64,000 nucleotides of DNA from Bradyrhizobium erythrophlei (GTDB taxonomy: Bacteria; Pseudomonadota; Alphaproteobacteria; Rhizobiales; Xanthobacteraceae): NCBI RefSeq assembly GCF_900129505.1, contig NZ_LT670818.1, positions 2,604,001-2,668,000 of the forward strand. Reading direction: 5' to 3'. Positions 16,401-25,381 of this stretch are shown here, piece after piece (within the stretch, counting starts at the first letter, position 1; each line of letters starts with the position of its first letter). A program made the position numbers and the translations under genes. A model generated the notes under the pieces. The model saw only the letters and a program-made list of their open reading frames with translations, made no database searches and had not been told where the DNA came from.

Positions 16401-19303
16401 ATCTCCTGTCGCTTGTTGTCGGGATCGTAGAACGGCGTCGGTACGACCTCGGCGTCGACCATGCGTCCGCCGTCGATCCGGACCTGGAACCGCGACCCCA
16501 CGGCACTGCGCGAGACGGGCAAATAGGCAAGGCCGATCACCTTGTTCAAGGTGGGCGACAGCACAGCCGAGGTGACCCGGCCAACAATGTCTCCGCCCTC
16601 GATCACCAGATGATTTTCCTTCGGGCAGGGCGCGTTCCGGTCGGACAGCATAAAGCCGGCGAGCACGCGGCCGACGCCTTTGGCGATCTGCATGTCCACC
16701 GAGCGCTTGCCGAGATAGGCAGGTTTCGTCTTCGACAGCGCCCATGTCATTCCGGCTTCCGCAGGATTCGTCAGGCCGTCGGTATCCTGGCCGACGATGA
16801 CGTGTCCTTTCTCGAGCCGAAGCACGCGCTGGGCCTCGAGGCCGAACGGCTTGATGCCGAATGATCTTCCGGCTTCGACGAGGAGGTCCCACAACTTGCC
16901 GCCAAACCCCGAGGGGCAGTGAATCTCAAACCCGGCCTCGCCCACGAAGCCGACGCGCAGCACGCGAACGGGAATGTCGGCGAGACGGCCGCAGCGCACA
17001 GCAAGATACGGGAACGCCGTGGAGGAAAAATCGATATCGCTCTCCAGTCTCTCGATCACGGACCGTGCCTTCGGACCTGCGATATTGATGCCGGCATAGG
17101 CCGCAGTGACGTTGGCGATATCGACGTCGAGCTGCCACTGCTGATTCCAGAATCCCATCAACCGGTAGACCTGCTCGACGGCGCTGGTCGTCGCCGTGAC
17201 GTAGAAGTGCTGATCATGCAGGCGGCATGCGACGCCGTCGTCGATGACGACACCGCTCTCATCGGTCAAGAGCGCGTAGCGCGTGCGCCCCACGGGCTGC
17301 TTCAGAAAATTGAAGGTATAGATGCGATCGACGAAGGCCGCCGCGTCGGGGCCGCGAATGTCGAGGCCGCCCAGCGTCGACACGTCGATGATGCCGACAT
17401 TCTCGCGCACGGCCCTGACCTCGGCGACGATCGCCACCGCGCTCTCCTCCTTCGGGCCGTAATAGGCCGGCCGCATCCACAGCCCCGCCGCCATCATGCG
17501 GGCGCCCAGCGCCAGATGCCGGTCGTGCATTGCCGTGAGCCGGGTCGGCTCATAGCCGCGTCCCGCTAGATGGCCGAACTTCTCCGGCACCAGCGGTGGC
17601 CGGAACGTCGTGGTGCCGACCTTCTGGATGTCGCGACCGGTGGCCCGCGCCACCATGCGTATGGTGTTGAGATTGGCATGGCGGCCCTGACTGGGGCCAA
17701 GCCCGGCGGTGGAGTAGCGCTTGACGAGCTGGATGTCGTCATAGCCGTCGTGCACGGAATCGGTGATGTCGCGCGTGCGCAAATCTTCGTCGAAATCGAT
17801 GAAATCCTTGCCGCCGGGGGATTCGGTGATTGGCCAGGGATAGGTAATATCCCTTGCCTTTGCGTCTTCCGCCGCCGCGGGCGGAGCGGTACCCCGGCCA
17901 AGGGCCGCCATCGCGGCAGCACGTCCGACCTGCTCGCCATGATCGCCGGCAAGGGCTTCCGACCAGATCCCTGCGACCGATCCAGCCACGTGTACGCCTG
18001 CGGGCAGATCTGTGGCGCGATGCATCGCGATGGTGGGATCGTAGGCGACTTTCGCGCCGGTGTGGCAAGCGAGGTTGATCGCTGGCGCGTACCCCGCGCT
18101 CATTAGCACCAGATCGCATTTGATCCATTCGGAGGGGCCGCGCCTGTCCTGGTCCAGGATCGACGCAATCGCGACGGCCTCGACGTGACGGCGGCCCTTC
18201 GCGGCGACGAGGGTGGTGTTCGGTACGATGCGAATGCCGCGCGCCTTGGCCGCCGCGCGGTCACTGTCGTCGGTGCTTTTCCTGAGATCGACGATGGCGG
18301 CGACCTCGATCCCGGCGTCAAGCAGGTCGAGGGCTGCGTCATAGCCGAAGCGGTTGGCCGTCGCGATCACGGCCCGGCTGCCGGGCCTGACGCCATACAG
18401 CCGCATCAGTCGCTGCGCGGCATCGGCGAACATGATGCCGGGAAGGTCGTTCCTGGCAAACACGAGCGGCTGATCATAGCCGCCGGTCGCAAGCACGGTT
18501 TGTTTCGCTCGGATCTTGTGGAGGCGATTGTCCTTCAGCGCCGACGCCCAATTGTCGACAAAGAGGCCGCTGACCGTCGTGTCCGACATGATCCGCAGAT
18601 TGGGGATGCGCGACGCGCCTGACAGCAAGCTGAGCCGCTTCATCTCGGCTTCGGCACGGCCGCCCTGCATCCGTCCGAACAGCAACGATCCGCCCGGTGC
18701 CGGCCACTCGTCGATCAGCAGGACCTCTGCGCCGGACTCGGCCGCCGCGATTCCGGCGTTGAGGCCCGCAGGACCGCCACCGACCACCAGCACGTCACAG
18801 AACAAATGCTGCTTGTCGTAATGGCCGTGACGCGCTTTCGGGTCGAGCGTCCCCAGTCCCGCCAGCGCGCGGATCGGCCGCTCGAACAGCCGCCATGCGC
18901 CATGCGGGCGGAAGAAGGTCTTGTAGTAGAATCCGACCGGCAGGAAGCGGGAGAACAGGCCGAGCACCGCGAGCCAGTCGAAATCCAGTCGGCCCATACG
19001 ATTGATCGAGGTCACTGCGAGACCCGGTGCGATTTGGCGCCGGTCGCCGCGAACATTCGGCTCGGTGCCGACCTGCACCATCGTATTGGAATCATGGCCG
19101 GCCATGGTCAGGACACCACGCGGCCGATGGTATTTGAACGATCGCGACAGCACATGGCGTCCTGATGCCATCAGTGCGCTGGCGACGACGTCACCGGCAA
19201 ATCCCTGATGCGACGCGCCATCGAAACTGAACGTCACAGGTTGCGCGCGATCGAGCAGCAGTCCCCAGCCGTCCGCCGGCAATCTCGCACTGTCAACGGT
19301 CAT
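16397..19303 (-). CDS. mgdC: N-methylglutamate dehydrogenase subunit C (SoxA-like)
   Basis: A 968-residue alpha-subunit homologue of heterotetrameric sarcosine oxidase. From the N-terminus: a ferredoxin-like Fer2_4 domain (~10-100), a FAD/NAD-binding oxidoreductase domain (VVGGGPAGLNAGIAAAESG near residue 175), and a C-terminal GcvT-like, folate-binding aminomethyltransferase domain (~590-960). ATG 19303 is chosen because it overlaps the mgdB stop (ATGA). The folate domain suggests transfer of the methyl carbon to tetrahydrofolate. The neighbouring mgs and gmaS genes distinguish it from a true sarcosine oxidase, though sarcosine oxidase remains the alternative. Confidence 0.88.
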   Translation of the reverse strand: MTVDSARLPADGWGLLLDRAQPVTFSFDGASHQGFAGDVVASALMASGRHVLSRSFKYHRPRGVLTMAGHDSNTMVQVGTEPNVRGDRRQIAPGLAVTSINRMGRLDFDWLAVLGLFSRFLPVGFYYKTFFRPHGAWRLFERPIRALAGLGTLDPKARHGHYDKQHLFCDVLVVGGGPAGLNAGIAAAESGAEVLLIDEWPAPGGSLLFGRMQGGRAEAEMKRLSLLSGASRIPNLRIMSDTTVSGLFVDNWASALKDNRLHKIRAKQTVLATGGYDQPLVFARNDLPGIMFADAAQRLMRLYGVRPGSRAVIATANRFGYDAALDLLDAGIEVAAIVDLRKSTDDSDRAAAKARGIRIVPNTTLVAAKGRRHVEAVAIASILDQDRRGPSEWIKCDLVLMSAGYAPAINLACHTGAKVAYDPTIAMHRATDLPAGVHVAGSVAGIWSEALAGDHGEQVGRAAAMAALGRGTAPPAAAEDAKARDITYPWPITESPGGKDFIDFDEDLRTRDITDSVHDGYDDIQLVKRYSTAGLGPSQGRHANLNTIRMVARATGRDIQKVGTTTFRPPLVPEKFGHLAGRGYEPTRLTAMHDRHLALGARMMAAGLWMRPAYYGPKEESAVAIVAEVRAVRENVGIIDVSTLGGLDIRGPDAAAFVDRIYTFNFLKQPVGRTRYALLTDESGVVIDDGVACRLHDQHFYVTATTSAVEQVYRLMGFWNQQWQLDVDIANVTAAYAGINIAGPKARSVIERLESDIDFSSTAFPYLAVRCGRLADIPVRVLRVGFVGEAGFEIHCPSGFGGKLWDLLVEAGRSFGIKPFGLEAQRVLRLEKGHVIVGQDTDGLTNPAEAGMTWALSKTKPAYLGKRSVDMQIAKGVGRVLAGFMLSDRNAPCPKENHLVIEGGDIVGRVTSAVLSPTLNKVIGLAYLPVSRSAVGSRFQVRIDGGRMVDAEVVPTPFYDPDNKRQEM

Positions 19304-19569
19304 GATTTGCGTTCCGAAAAATAATCCGCAGGACTCCTGGTCCACAGAATCTCATCGGTGATCCGGTTGCGCCGGGCGATGAACCAATTGTTGCTGGGTG
19401 CATGGATCCACCACTCGTCGACTTCGCCGGCGAGGTTGTCCTCGATGAAGAGATAGCTGGTCCATTCGTGGTCCGAACAGGCCGGATCGGGCGCGCTCTT
19501 GACGTCGCCCATCCAGACGAATTCGTCGATGTTGCGCGGGCCGTTGAGGGGGCAGTGCATGATTTTCAT
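19300..19569 (-). CDS. mgdB: N-methylglutamate dehydrogenase subunit B (SoxD-like), zinc ligands partly lost
   Basis: An 89-residue delta-subunit homologue. In characterised sarcosine oxidase the small subunit binds zinc with three Cys and one His (Cys6, Cys9, His59, Cys63). Here C6 and a His (H56) remain, but the positions of the second and third Cys read Asn (N9 and N60), so the zinc site is probably absent. The recognisable family pattern is CP-x-N-G-x-R-x-x-x-E/D-F at the start and WW-x-H-x-x-x-x-NWF near residue 53. It sits between mgdA and mgdC and overlaps mgdC by four bases. Confidence 0.8.
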   Translation of the reverse strand: MKIMHCPLNGPRNIDEFVWMGDVKSAPDPACSDHEWTSYLFIEDNLAGEVDEWWIHAPSNNWFIARRNRITDEILWTRSPADYFSERKS

Positions 19570-19579
19570 GGATGTAACT

Positions 19580-20821
19580 TCAATGTCCGACCGAGGCGGC
19601 GCCCTTTTCGCCGACCAGGTCGAAACTGTGGAAGCGATCGAGCGCGAACGGCTTGAGGAGGTCGGGCTGGCGGCCCGTCGCGACGCATTCGGCCATGCGG
19701 AAGCCGCACACCGGCGTCGCCTTGAAACCCCAGGTACCCCAGCCGGAGTCGATGTAGTAGTTCTCGACCGGCGTCAGTCCCATCACCGGCGAGAAATCCG
19801 GGGTCATGTCGGCGATCCCGCCCCATTGCCGCAGCACGCGCAGTTCGGCCATGAAGGGAAACAGCTCGAGCATGTGGGCCATGAGGCCCTCCTTGAAGTC
19901 GAGGGTTGAACGCGATCCGTACAGACCATAGGGGTCGGTCGACCCGCCCATGACCATTTCGCCGCGCGCGCTTTGCGAGATGTAGACGTGCAGCGAGCCG
20001 GAGACGACGATCTGGTCCAGGATCGGCTTGACCGGCTCGGAGACGCAGGCTTGCAGCGGAATCGTCTTGATCGGCAGGCGAAAACCCGCAAGCGCCGAGA
20101 CGCGGCTCGATGAACCGGCGACGGCCTGGATGACCTTACCGGCATGGATGGTGCCCCGGTCGGTTTCGACGCCGATGGCCCGATTGCCCTGCTTCAGGAT
20201 TCCGGTCACCTCGGTGCTCGGGTGTACTTCGACGCCGTGCGCCATCGCCCCCTTGGCGTAACCCCAGGCCACTGCGTCGTGCCGCGCCAGCGCACCGGGC
20301 GGGTGATAGAGCGCGCCGAGGATGGGGTAACGAACCTCTTCAGACATGTTCAGGGTCGGGCACAGGCGGCCGACCTCGTCGGCGTCGATCACCTCGGAGT
20401 CGACGCCGAGATGCTTGTTCACTTCGGCGCGCCAGCGCGCGGTGCGCATCGCGGCGTCGGTGTGCGCGAGCGTAAAATGCCCGCGCTCCGAATACATGAT
20501 ATTGATGTCGACCTCTTCGGAGAGCCCGCGGAACAGTTCGACAGATTCCTTGTAAAAGGCGACGCCTTCCGGCGTGAGATAGTTGGCACGGATGATCGTC
20601 GTGTTGCGCGCGGTGTTGCCGCCGCCCAGCCACGCCTTGTCGAGCACGGCTATATTTCTTATGCCGTGACGGCTTACGAGATAATACGCGGTGGCAAGCC
20701 CGTGTCCGCCGGCGCCGATGATGATGACGTCATAATTCTTCTTGAATTCCGGCTGCCAGCGAAGCTGCGGTGCATCCCGGCGACCGGGATTGAGGCCGTA
20801 TTTTAAAAGGGCGAGTGGCAA
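19580..20821 (-). CDS. mgdA: N-methylglutamate dehydrogenase subunit A (SoxB-like)
   Basis: A DAO-family flavoprotein of 413 residues. The dinucleotide-binding motif is YDVIIIGAGGHGLATAYYL. The His that carries covalent FMN in sarcosine oxidase beta corresponds to the one in ARHDAVAWG (about H181). The start is uncertain: TTG 20821, preceded by a GCGGAG site and giving the family N-terminus LPLALLKYGLNPG, is preferred over the open frame's extension to 20899. It is the first gene of the minus-strand operon and divergent from mgsA, with a candidate operator between them. Confidence 0.86.
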   Translation of the reverse strand: MPLALLKYGLNPGRRDAPQLRWQPEFKKNYDVIIIGAGGHGLATAYYLVSRHGIRNIAVLDKAWLGGGNTARNTTIIRANYLTPEGVAFYKESVELFRGLSEEVDINIMYSERGHFTLAHTDAAMRTARWRAEVNKHLGVDSEVIDADEVGRLCPTLNMSEEVRYPILGALYHPPGALARHDAVAWGYAKGAMAHGVEVHPSTEVTGILKQGNRAIGVETDRGTIHAGKVIQAVAGSSSRVSALAGFRLPIKTIPLQACVSEPVKPILDQIVVSGSLHVYISQSARGEMVMGGSTDPYGLYGSRSTLDFKEGLMAHMLELFPFMAELRVLRQWGGIADMTPDFSPVMGLTPVENYYIDSGWGTWGFKATPVCGFRMAECVATGRQPDLLKPFALDRFHSFDLVGEKGAASVGH

Positions 20822-21009
20822 GGGACGGGCTCCGCGAGGGGCTTCGCCGGGGAGCCTTTTTGCGGCGTCCCGGCCAGGACGGGGTTGAAATTGCCTCACC
20901 CCGCATACTTTCTCAAGAGGAAATATTATTTATTGGTATTGAAATCGGGGCCGGCCCTTGGTAAAGATCGTTCATCGTAACGCGCGCGACGGGACAAGGA
21001 CAGATTGCG
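20822..21009. promoter_or_regulatory. Divergent promoter region between mgdA and mgsA operons
   Basis: This is the only gap between the two halves of the N-methylglutamate pathway, so it must drive both. It is AT-rich around 20900-20945. It contains the palindrome at 20909-20925. An AAGGA ribosome-binding site precedes the mgsA ATG at 21010. No confident -35/-10 elements were identified. Confidence 0.65.
20909..20925 (+). promoter_or_regulatory. Candidate operator, copy 2 of the 17-bp palindrome
   Basis: TTTCTCAAGAGGAAATA matches TTTCTYNNNAGGAAAYA. It lies in the divergent mgdA/mgsA region, about 85 bases before the mgsA start and about the same distance from mgdA, where one regulator could act on both operons. 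The protein that binds is inferred, not shown. Confidence 0.6.
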
Positions 21010-21903
21010 ATGTGTGGAATTGTCGGATTGTTCATCAAGGACAAAGCGCTGGAACCGCAGCTTGGTCAGCTGCTCTCGGTGATGCTGGCGACGATGTGCG
21101 ATCGCGGTCCGGACAGTGCGGGCTTTGCCATCTACGGAAGCGGCGAGGCGGGACTTGCTAAAATCACGGTGCAGTCGCCGAATCCTGCGATATTCAACGG
21201 GCTGGACTCCGCGCTTGCCGGCGTGCTCGGAGTCAAGGTGACCATGACGACAAAGGATACCCACGCCGTGCTCCGGCTCGACGGCGGACTGACGGACAAG
21301 GCGCGCGAAGTGCTGCGCGAGAAATTCCCTGAGCTCCGCGTGATGGGGGTGGGCGAGCGCATCGAGATCTACAAGGAGGTCGGCTACCCCACCGAGGTGT
21401 CGGACCGCTTTGGCCTTCCGGACATGACAGGTTCGCACGGCATCGGCCATACGCGCATGGCGACCGAATCGGCGGTGACCACGATGGGCGCGCATCCTTT
21501 TTCAACGGGGGTCGACGAGTGCCTCGTGCACAACGGGTCGTTGTCGAACCACAACAATCTGCGCCGCGACCTCAAGCGCGAGGGTAAGATCTTCGAAACC
21601 GAGAACGATACCGAAGTCGCCGCTGCCTATCTCACCGCGCAGATGGACAAGGGCCTGAGCCTCGGTGATGCCCTGGAAAAGAGTCTCGACGATCTCGACG
21701 GCTTCTACACTTTCGTCGTCGGCACGCGCGACGGTTTCGGCGTGCTGCGCGACCGCATCGCCTGCAAACCGGCTGTGCTGGCCGAGACCGATCGCTACGT
21801 TGCCTTCGGTTCCGAATACCGCGCGCTGGCCGGGTTGCCCGGCATCGAAAGCGCCAGGGTCTGGGAGCCTGAACCCGCGACTGTGTATTTCTGGGAACGC
21901 TGA
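21010..21903 (+). CDS. mgsA: N-methylglutamate synthase subunit A (class II glutamine amidotransferase-like)
   Basis: A 297-residue protein homologous to the amidotransferase domain of glutamate synthase. It begins MCGIVGLF, so Cys2 would be the N-terminal nucleophile after Met removal; the Arg and Asn/Gly active-site regions (CDRGPDSAGFAIYG, GHTRMATES, VHNGSLSNHNNLR) are present. N-methylglutamate synthase makes N-methylglutamate from glutamate or gamma-glutamylmethylamide and methylamine. It is followed at two bases by mgsB. The start has a good AAGGA site. In the absence of its neighbours it would be called GlxB. Confidence 0.88.
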   Translation: MCGIVGLFIKDKALEPQLGQLLSVMLATMCDRGPDSAGFAIYGSGEAGLAKITVQSPNPAIFNGLDSALAGVLGVKVTMTTKDTHAVLRLDGGLTDKAREVLREKFPELRVMGVGERIEIYKEVGYPTEVSDRFGLPDMTGSHGIGHTRMATESAVTTMGAHPFSTGVDECLVHNGSLSNHNNLRRDLKREGKIFETENDTEVAAAYLTAQMDKGLSLGDALEKSLDDLDGFYTFVVGTRDGFGVLRDRIACKPAVLAETDRYVAFGSEYRALAGLPGIESARVWEPEPATVYFWER

Positions 21904-21905
21904 TC

Positions 21906-22595
21906 ATGCCGACAGTTGATCTGGCGACCACTGGCCTGCGCGAACTCAATCAGGCGCTCCACGGACTGTGCGAGGGCACCAATGAAACGCACTGGGAAAT
22001 CCTCAACCCCCGGGGAGCCCACGCGGTCGCGGTCGGAGTGAACGCGCCGGCGGAAATCGCCGTCCAGGGGAGCGTCGGCTATTATTGTGCCGGCATGAAC
22101 CGGCAGGCCAGGATCACGGTGCAGGGTTCGGCCGGACCGGGCGTCGCCGAAAACATGATGTCGGGCGAGGTTATCGTGAAGGGCGACGCCAGCCAGTATG
22201 CCGGCGCCACCGGCAAGGGAGGCCTGCTGGTGATCGAGGGCAACGCCTCGTCACGATGCGGTATCTCGATGAAAGGCATCGATATCGTCGTCAAGGGCAA
22301 TATCGGCCATATGTCGGCCTTCATGGCCCAGACCGGGAATCTGGTGGTCTGCGGAAATGCTGGCGAGGCGCTCGGAGACTCAATCTACGAAGCGCAGCTG
22401 TTCGTTCGCGGTTCGGTGAAAAGCCTCGGCGCGGACTGCATCGAAAAGGAGATGCGGCCCGAGCACGTCGAGTTGCTGACCCAGCTTCTTGCGCGGGCGA
22501 GCATCACCGATGTGAAGGCCCGGGATTTCAAACGCTATGGCTCGGCCCGCAAGCTCTACAATTTCAGCGTCGATAACGCGGACGCCTACGGCTGA
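21906..22595 (+). CDS. mgsB: N-methylglutamate synthase subunit B (GltB C-terminal/GXGXG-like)
   Basis: A 229-residue protein with the GXGXG beta-helix domain of the glutamate synthase large subunit C-terminus. The repeated turns are visible as short Gly-x-x-Gly units (VQGSVGYYCAGMNRQ, VQGSAGPGVAENMMSGE, KGDASQYAGATGKGG). It forms the core of N-methylglutamate synthase with MgsA and MgsC. The ATG is two bases after the mgsA stop; mgsC follows with a 48-base gap. Confidence 0.88.
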   Translation: MPTVDLATTGLRELNQALHGLCEGTNETHWEILNPRGAHAVAVGVNAPAEIAVQGSVGYYCAGMNRQARITVQGSAGPGVAENMMSGEVIVKGDASQYAGATGKGGLLVIEGNASSRCGISMKGIDIVVKGNIGHMSAFMAQTGNLVVCGNAGEALGDSIYEAQLFVRGSVKSLGADCIEKEMRPEHVELLTQLLARASITDVKARDFKRYGSARKLYNFSVDNADAYG

Positions 22596-22643
22596 ACGGC
22601 CCGAATTTTGCAACCCTATTCTAGGTCAACAGGCGCTCCACGA

Positions 22644-23972
22644 ATGTCCTACGTCAATCCTCCGACCGTTCCTCGGAAATCGGCAACTTTCGATGATTAC
22701 ACACTGTCCGAAATCCGCCGCGCGGCAACGACCGGGATTTACGACATTCGCGGCGGGGGTGCGAAGCGAAAGCTGCCGCATTTCGACGACCTGCTGTTTC
22801 TGGGGGCGTCGATGTCGCGCTATCCGCTCGAGGGATATCGCGAGCGATGCGATACCGACGTCGTGCTCGGCTCCCGCTTCGCCAAGAAGCCACTGCATCT
22901 GAGGATTCCGATCACCATTGCCGGCATGAGTTTCGGTTCGCTGTCGGCGAATGCGAAGGAAGCGCTGGGGCGCGCCGCGACCGCGGCGGGCACCTCGACA
23001 ACGACCGGCGATGGCGGCATGTCGACCGAGGAGCGCGGACAATCGCAGACGCTGGTCTACCAATACCTGCCGTCGCGCTATGGCATGAACCCGGAAGACC
23101 TGCTCAAGGCCGACGCCATCGAGATCGTGATCGGGCAGGGGGCCAAGCCCGGCGGCGGCGGTATGCTGCTGGGACAGAAGATCACCGATCGCGTCGCAGC
23201 GATGCGGACGCTGCCGAAGGGCATCGATCAGCGCTCCGCATCGCGTCATCCCGACTGGACCGGGCCGGACGATCTCGAGATCAAGATCCTCGAGTTGCGC
23301 GAGATCACCGACTGGGAAAAGCCGATCTTCATCAAGGTCGGCGGCTCGCGGCCGTATTACGACGTCGCGCTGGCGGTGAAGGCGGGCGCCGATGTCGTGG
23401 TGCTGGACGGCATGCAGGGCGGTACCGCCGCGACACAGGAAGTGTTCATCGAGAATGTCGGACTGCCGACGCTGGCCTGCATTCGGCCCGCAGTTCAGGC
23501 GCTGCAGGATCTCGGCATGCACCGCAAGGTTCAGCTCATCATCTCGGGCGGCATTCGCAATGGCGCCGACGTGGCAAAGGCGCTGGCGCTCGGCGCGGAC
23601 GCGGTGTCGATCGGCACGGCGGCACTGGTCGCGCTCGGCGACAATGACCCCATGTACGAAGCCGAGTACCAGAAGCTCGGCACCTCCGCGGGGGCCTATG
23701 ATGACTGGCACGAGGGCAAGGACCCGGCTGGAATCACCACGCAGGATCCCGAACTGATGGCGCGGCTCGATCCGGTTCTCGCCGGTCGCCGCCTTGCCAA
23801 CTACCTGAAAGTCATGACGCTGGAAGCGCAGACCATCGCGCGCGCCTGCGGCAAGAGCCACGTGCACAATCTGGAGCCGGAGGATCTGTGCGCGCTAACC
23901 GTTGAAGCCGCCGCGATGGCACGCGTGCCACTCGCCGGGACCGATTGGATCCCGGGGCGCGGAGGCTTCTAA
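22644..23972 (+). CDS. mgsC: N-methylglutamate synthase subunit C (FMN-dependent glutamate synthase domain)
   Basis: A 442-residue protein homologous to the FMN-binding barrel domain of glutamate synthase. It has the stretches GGMSTEERGQSQTLVYQYLPSRYG, GQGAKPGGGGMLLGQK and IKVGGSRPYYDVALAVKAGADVVVLDGMQGG, and an FMN phosphate region SIGTAALVALGDN. The ATG at 22644 is preferred over the open frame's beginning at 22608 because it gives the usual short N-terminus MSYVNPP. It supplies the reductive half of N-methylglutamate formation. Confidence 0.88.
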   Translation: MSYVNPPTVPRKSATFDDYTLSEIRRAATTGIYDIRGGGAKRKLPHFDDLLFLGASMSRYPLEGYRERCDTDVVLGSRFAKKPLHLRIPITIAGMSFGSLSANAKEALGRAATAAGTSTTTGDGGMSTEERGQSQTLVYQYLPSRYGMNPEDLLKADAIEIVIGQGAKPGGGGMLLGQKITDRVAAMRTLPKGIDQRSASRHPDWTGPDDLEIKILELREITDWEKPIFIKVGGSRPYYDVALAVKAGADVVVLDGMQGGTAATQEVFIENVGLPTLACIRPAVQALQDLGMHRKVQLIISGGIRNGADVAKALALGADAVSIGTAALVALGDNDPMYEAEYQKLGTSAGAYDDWHEGKDPAGITTQDPELMARLDPVLAGRRLANYLKVMTLEAQTIARACGKSHVHNLEPEDLCALTVEAAAMARVPLAGTDWIPGRGGF

Positions 23973-24007
23973 CGATCTCGCTAACATCAAACGAAAGAGA
24001 TGGCGTC

Positions 24008-25315
24008 GTGTCCAAAGATCTGGCTCTGATCGCGAAAGAACGCGGTATCCGCTACTTCATGATTTCCTTCACCGACCTGTTCGGGGCGCAGCGTGCGAAG
24101 CTGGTGCCAGCGTCGGCGATATCGGAAATGCAGAAGGACGGTGCCGGCTTTGCCGGTTTCGCGACCTGGCTCGACATGACGCCGGCGCATCCCGACATGT
24201 TCGCGATGCCGGACGCCGCCGCGGTGGTGCAACTGCCATGGCGCAAGGAAGTGGCCTGGGTGCCCGCCGATCTGGTGATGGAGGAGAAGGCGGTCGCGCA
24301 GGGACCGCGCACCATCCTGAAGACCGTCGTCGCCAAGGCCGCACAGCAAGGCCTGCGGGTCAAAACTGGCGTTGAAGCCGAATTCTTTCTCATCGAGGCC
24401 GACGGCGCCGGCATTTCCGACTTGAAGGACAATGCCAGCAAGCCCTGTTACGACCAGCAGGCGCTGATGCGGCGATACGATGTCATCGCGGAAATCTGCG
24501 ACTACATGCAGGAGCTCGGTTGGCACCCGTACCAGAACGATCATGAAGACGCCAACGGCCAGTTCGAGATGAACTGGACGTTCGATGATGCGCTCGTCAC
24601 CGCGGACCGCCATTCGTTCTTCAAGTTCATGGTGCGCTCGGTCGCGGAAAAGCATGGCCTGCGCGCCACGTTCATGCCGAAGCCGTTTCCCGGTCTCACC
24701 GGTTCGGGGTGCCACGTTCACGTTTCGGTTTGGGATGAGGCAGGCTCGTCCAACAAGTTTCACAGCGACGACGATGAAATGGGACTGTCGCCGCAGGGAT
24801 ACAATTTCCTTGGCGGCATCATGAAGCATGCCGAGGGCATCGCCGCGATTACCAACCCCACCGTCAACAGCTACAAGCGTATCAATGCGCCGCGCACCGT
24901 ATCGGGCGCGACATGGTCGCCCAACAGCGTGACGTGGACCGGCAACAACCGCACCCACATGGTGCGGGTGCCGGGCAAGGGACGTTTCGAGCTGCGCCTG
25001 CCGGACGGCGCCGCGAATCCATATCTGCTGCAGGCTGCCATCATTGCGGTCGGACTCGAGGGGATCAGTTCGAAGGCGGATCCCGGAAAGCGCCTCGATA
25101 TCGACATGTACGCGCTGGGCCACACGGTGCAGAATGCGCCGAAATTGCCGCTCAACCTGCTGGACGCGTTACGCGCCTTCGACCAGGATAAGGAATTGAA
25201 GGCGGCCCTCGGCAACGAGTTCTCGGAAGCGTATCTCCGGCTGAAGCACCAGGAATGGAACAGCTATGCCGCGCATTTCACGCAGTGGGAAAGGGACGTA
25301 ACGCTGGACATCTGA
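24008..25315 (+). CDS. gmaS: Gamma-glutamylmethylamide synthetase (glutamine synthetase family)
   Basis: A 435-residue glutamine-synthetase-fold ligase that makes gamma-glutamylmethylamide from glutamate, methylamine and ATP. Conserved GS segments are present: EAEFFLIE, ANGQFEMNW, GSGCHVHVSVW, NPTVNSYKRINAPRT, and the NRTHMVRVPG region. The start is GTG 24008 with an AAAGAGATGG-type site before it; an in-frame ATG at 23945 would overlap mgsC by 27 bases. The order mgsA-B-C-gmaS is that of methylotrophic N-methylglutamate clusters, which decides the call against plain glnA. Confidence 0.9.
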   Translation: MSKDLALIAKERGIRYFMISFTDLFGAQRAKLVPASAISEMQKDGAGFAGFATWLDMTPAHPDMFAMPDAAAVVQLPWRKEVAWVPADLVMEEKAVAQGPRTILKTVVAKAAQQGLRVKTGVEAEFFLIEADGAGISDLKDNASKPCYDQQALMRRYDVIAEICDYMQELGWHPYQNDHEDANGQFEMNWTFDDALVTADRHSFFKFMVRSVAEKHGLRATFMPKPFPGLTGSGCHVHVSVWDEAGSSNKFHSDDDEMGLSPQGYNFLGGIMKHAEGIAAITNPTVNSYKRINAPRTVSGATWSPNSVTWTGNNRTHMVRVPGKGRFELRLPDGAANPYLLQAAIIAVGLEGISSKADPGKRLDIDMYALGHTVQNAPKLPLNLLDALRAFDQDKELKAALGNEFSEAYLRLKHQEWNSYAAHFTQWERDVTLDI

Positions 25316-25317
25316 AA

Positions 25318-25336
25318 CCGCCTTCGATCAAGGCGG
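25318..25336 (+). terminator. Hairpin after gmaS
   Basis: CCGCCTT pairs with AAGGCGG around a five-base loop, three bases after the gmaS stop. There is no clear T-run, so termination efficiency is uncertain. It lies between convergent genes. Confidence 0.5.
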
Positions 25337-25381
25337 CAGCGCACGGCAGGGCCCCCTCGCGCGGCTCATCATCCGATTCGG

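Noticed and set aside
16403..16892. N-terminal extension of the mgdD frame up to 16892
   Set aside because: It lies wholly inside mgdC in another frame; a GTG start overlapping the mgdC stop fits better.
15807..20821. Calling the four minus-strand genes soxBDAG (sarcosine oxidase)
   Set aside because: Homology is to sarcosine oxidase, but the divergent mgsABC and gmaS genes make N-methylglutamate dehydrogenase the better call; sarcosine oxidase stays as the alternative.
24008..25315. Calling the glutamine-synthetase-like gene glnA
   Set aside because: Its position directly after mgsABC is that of gmaS in methylotroph clusters.
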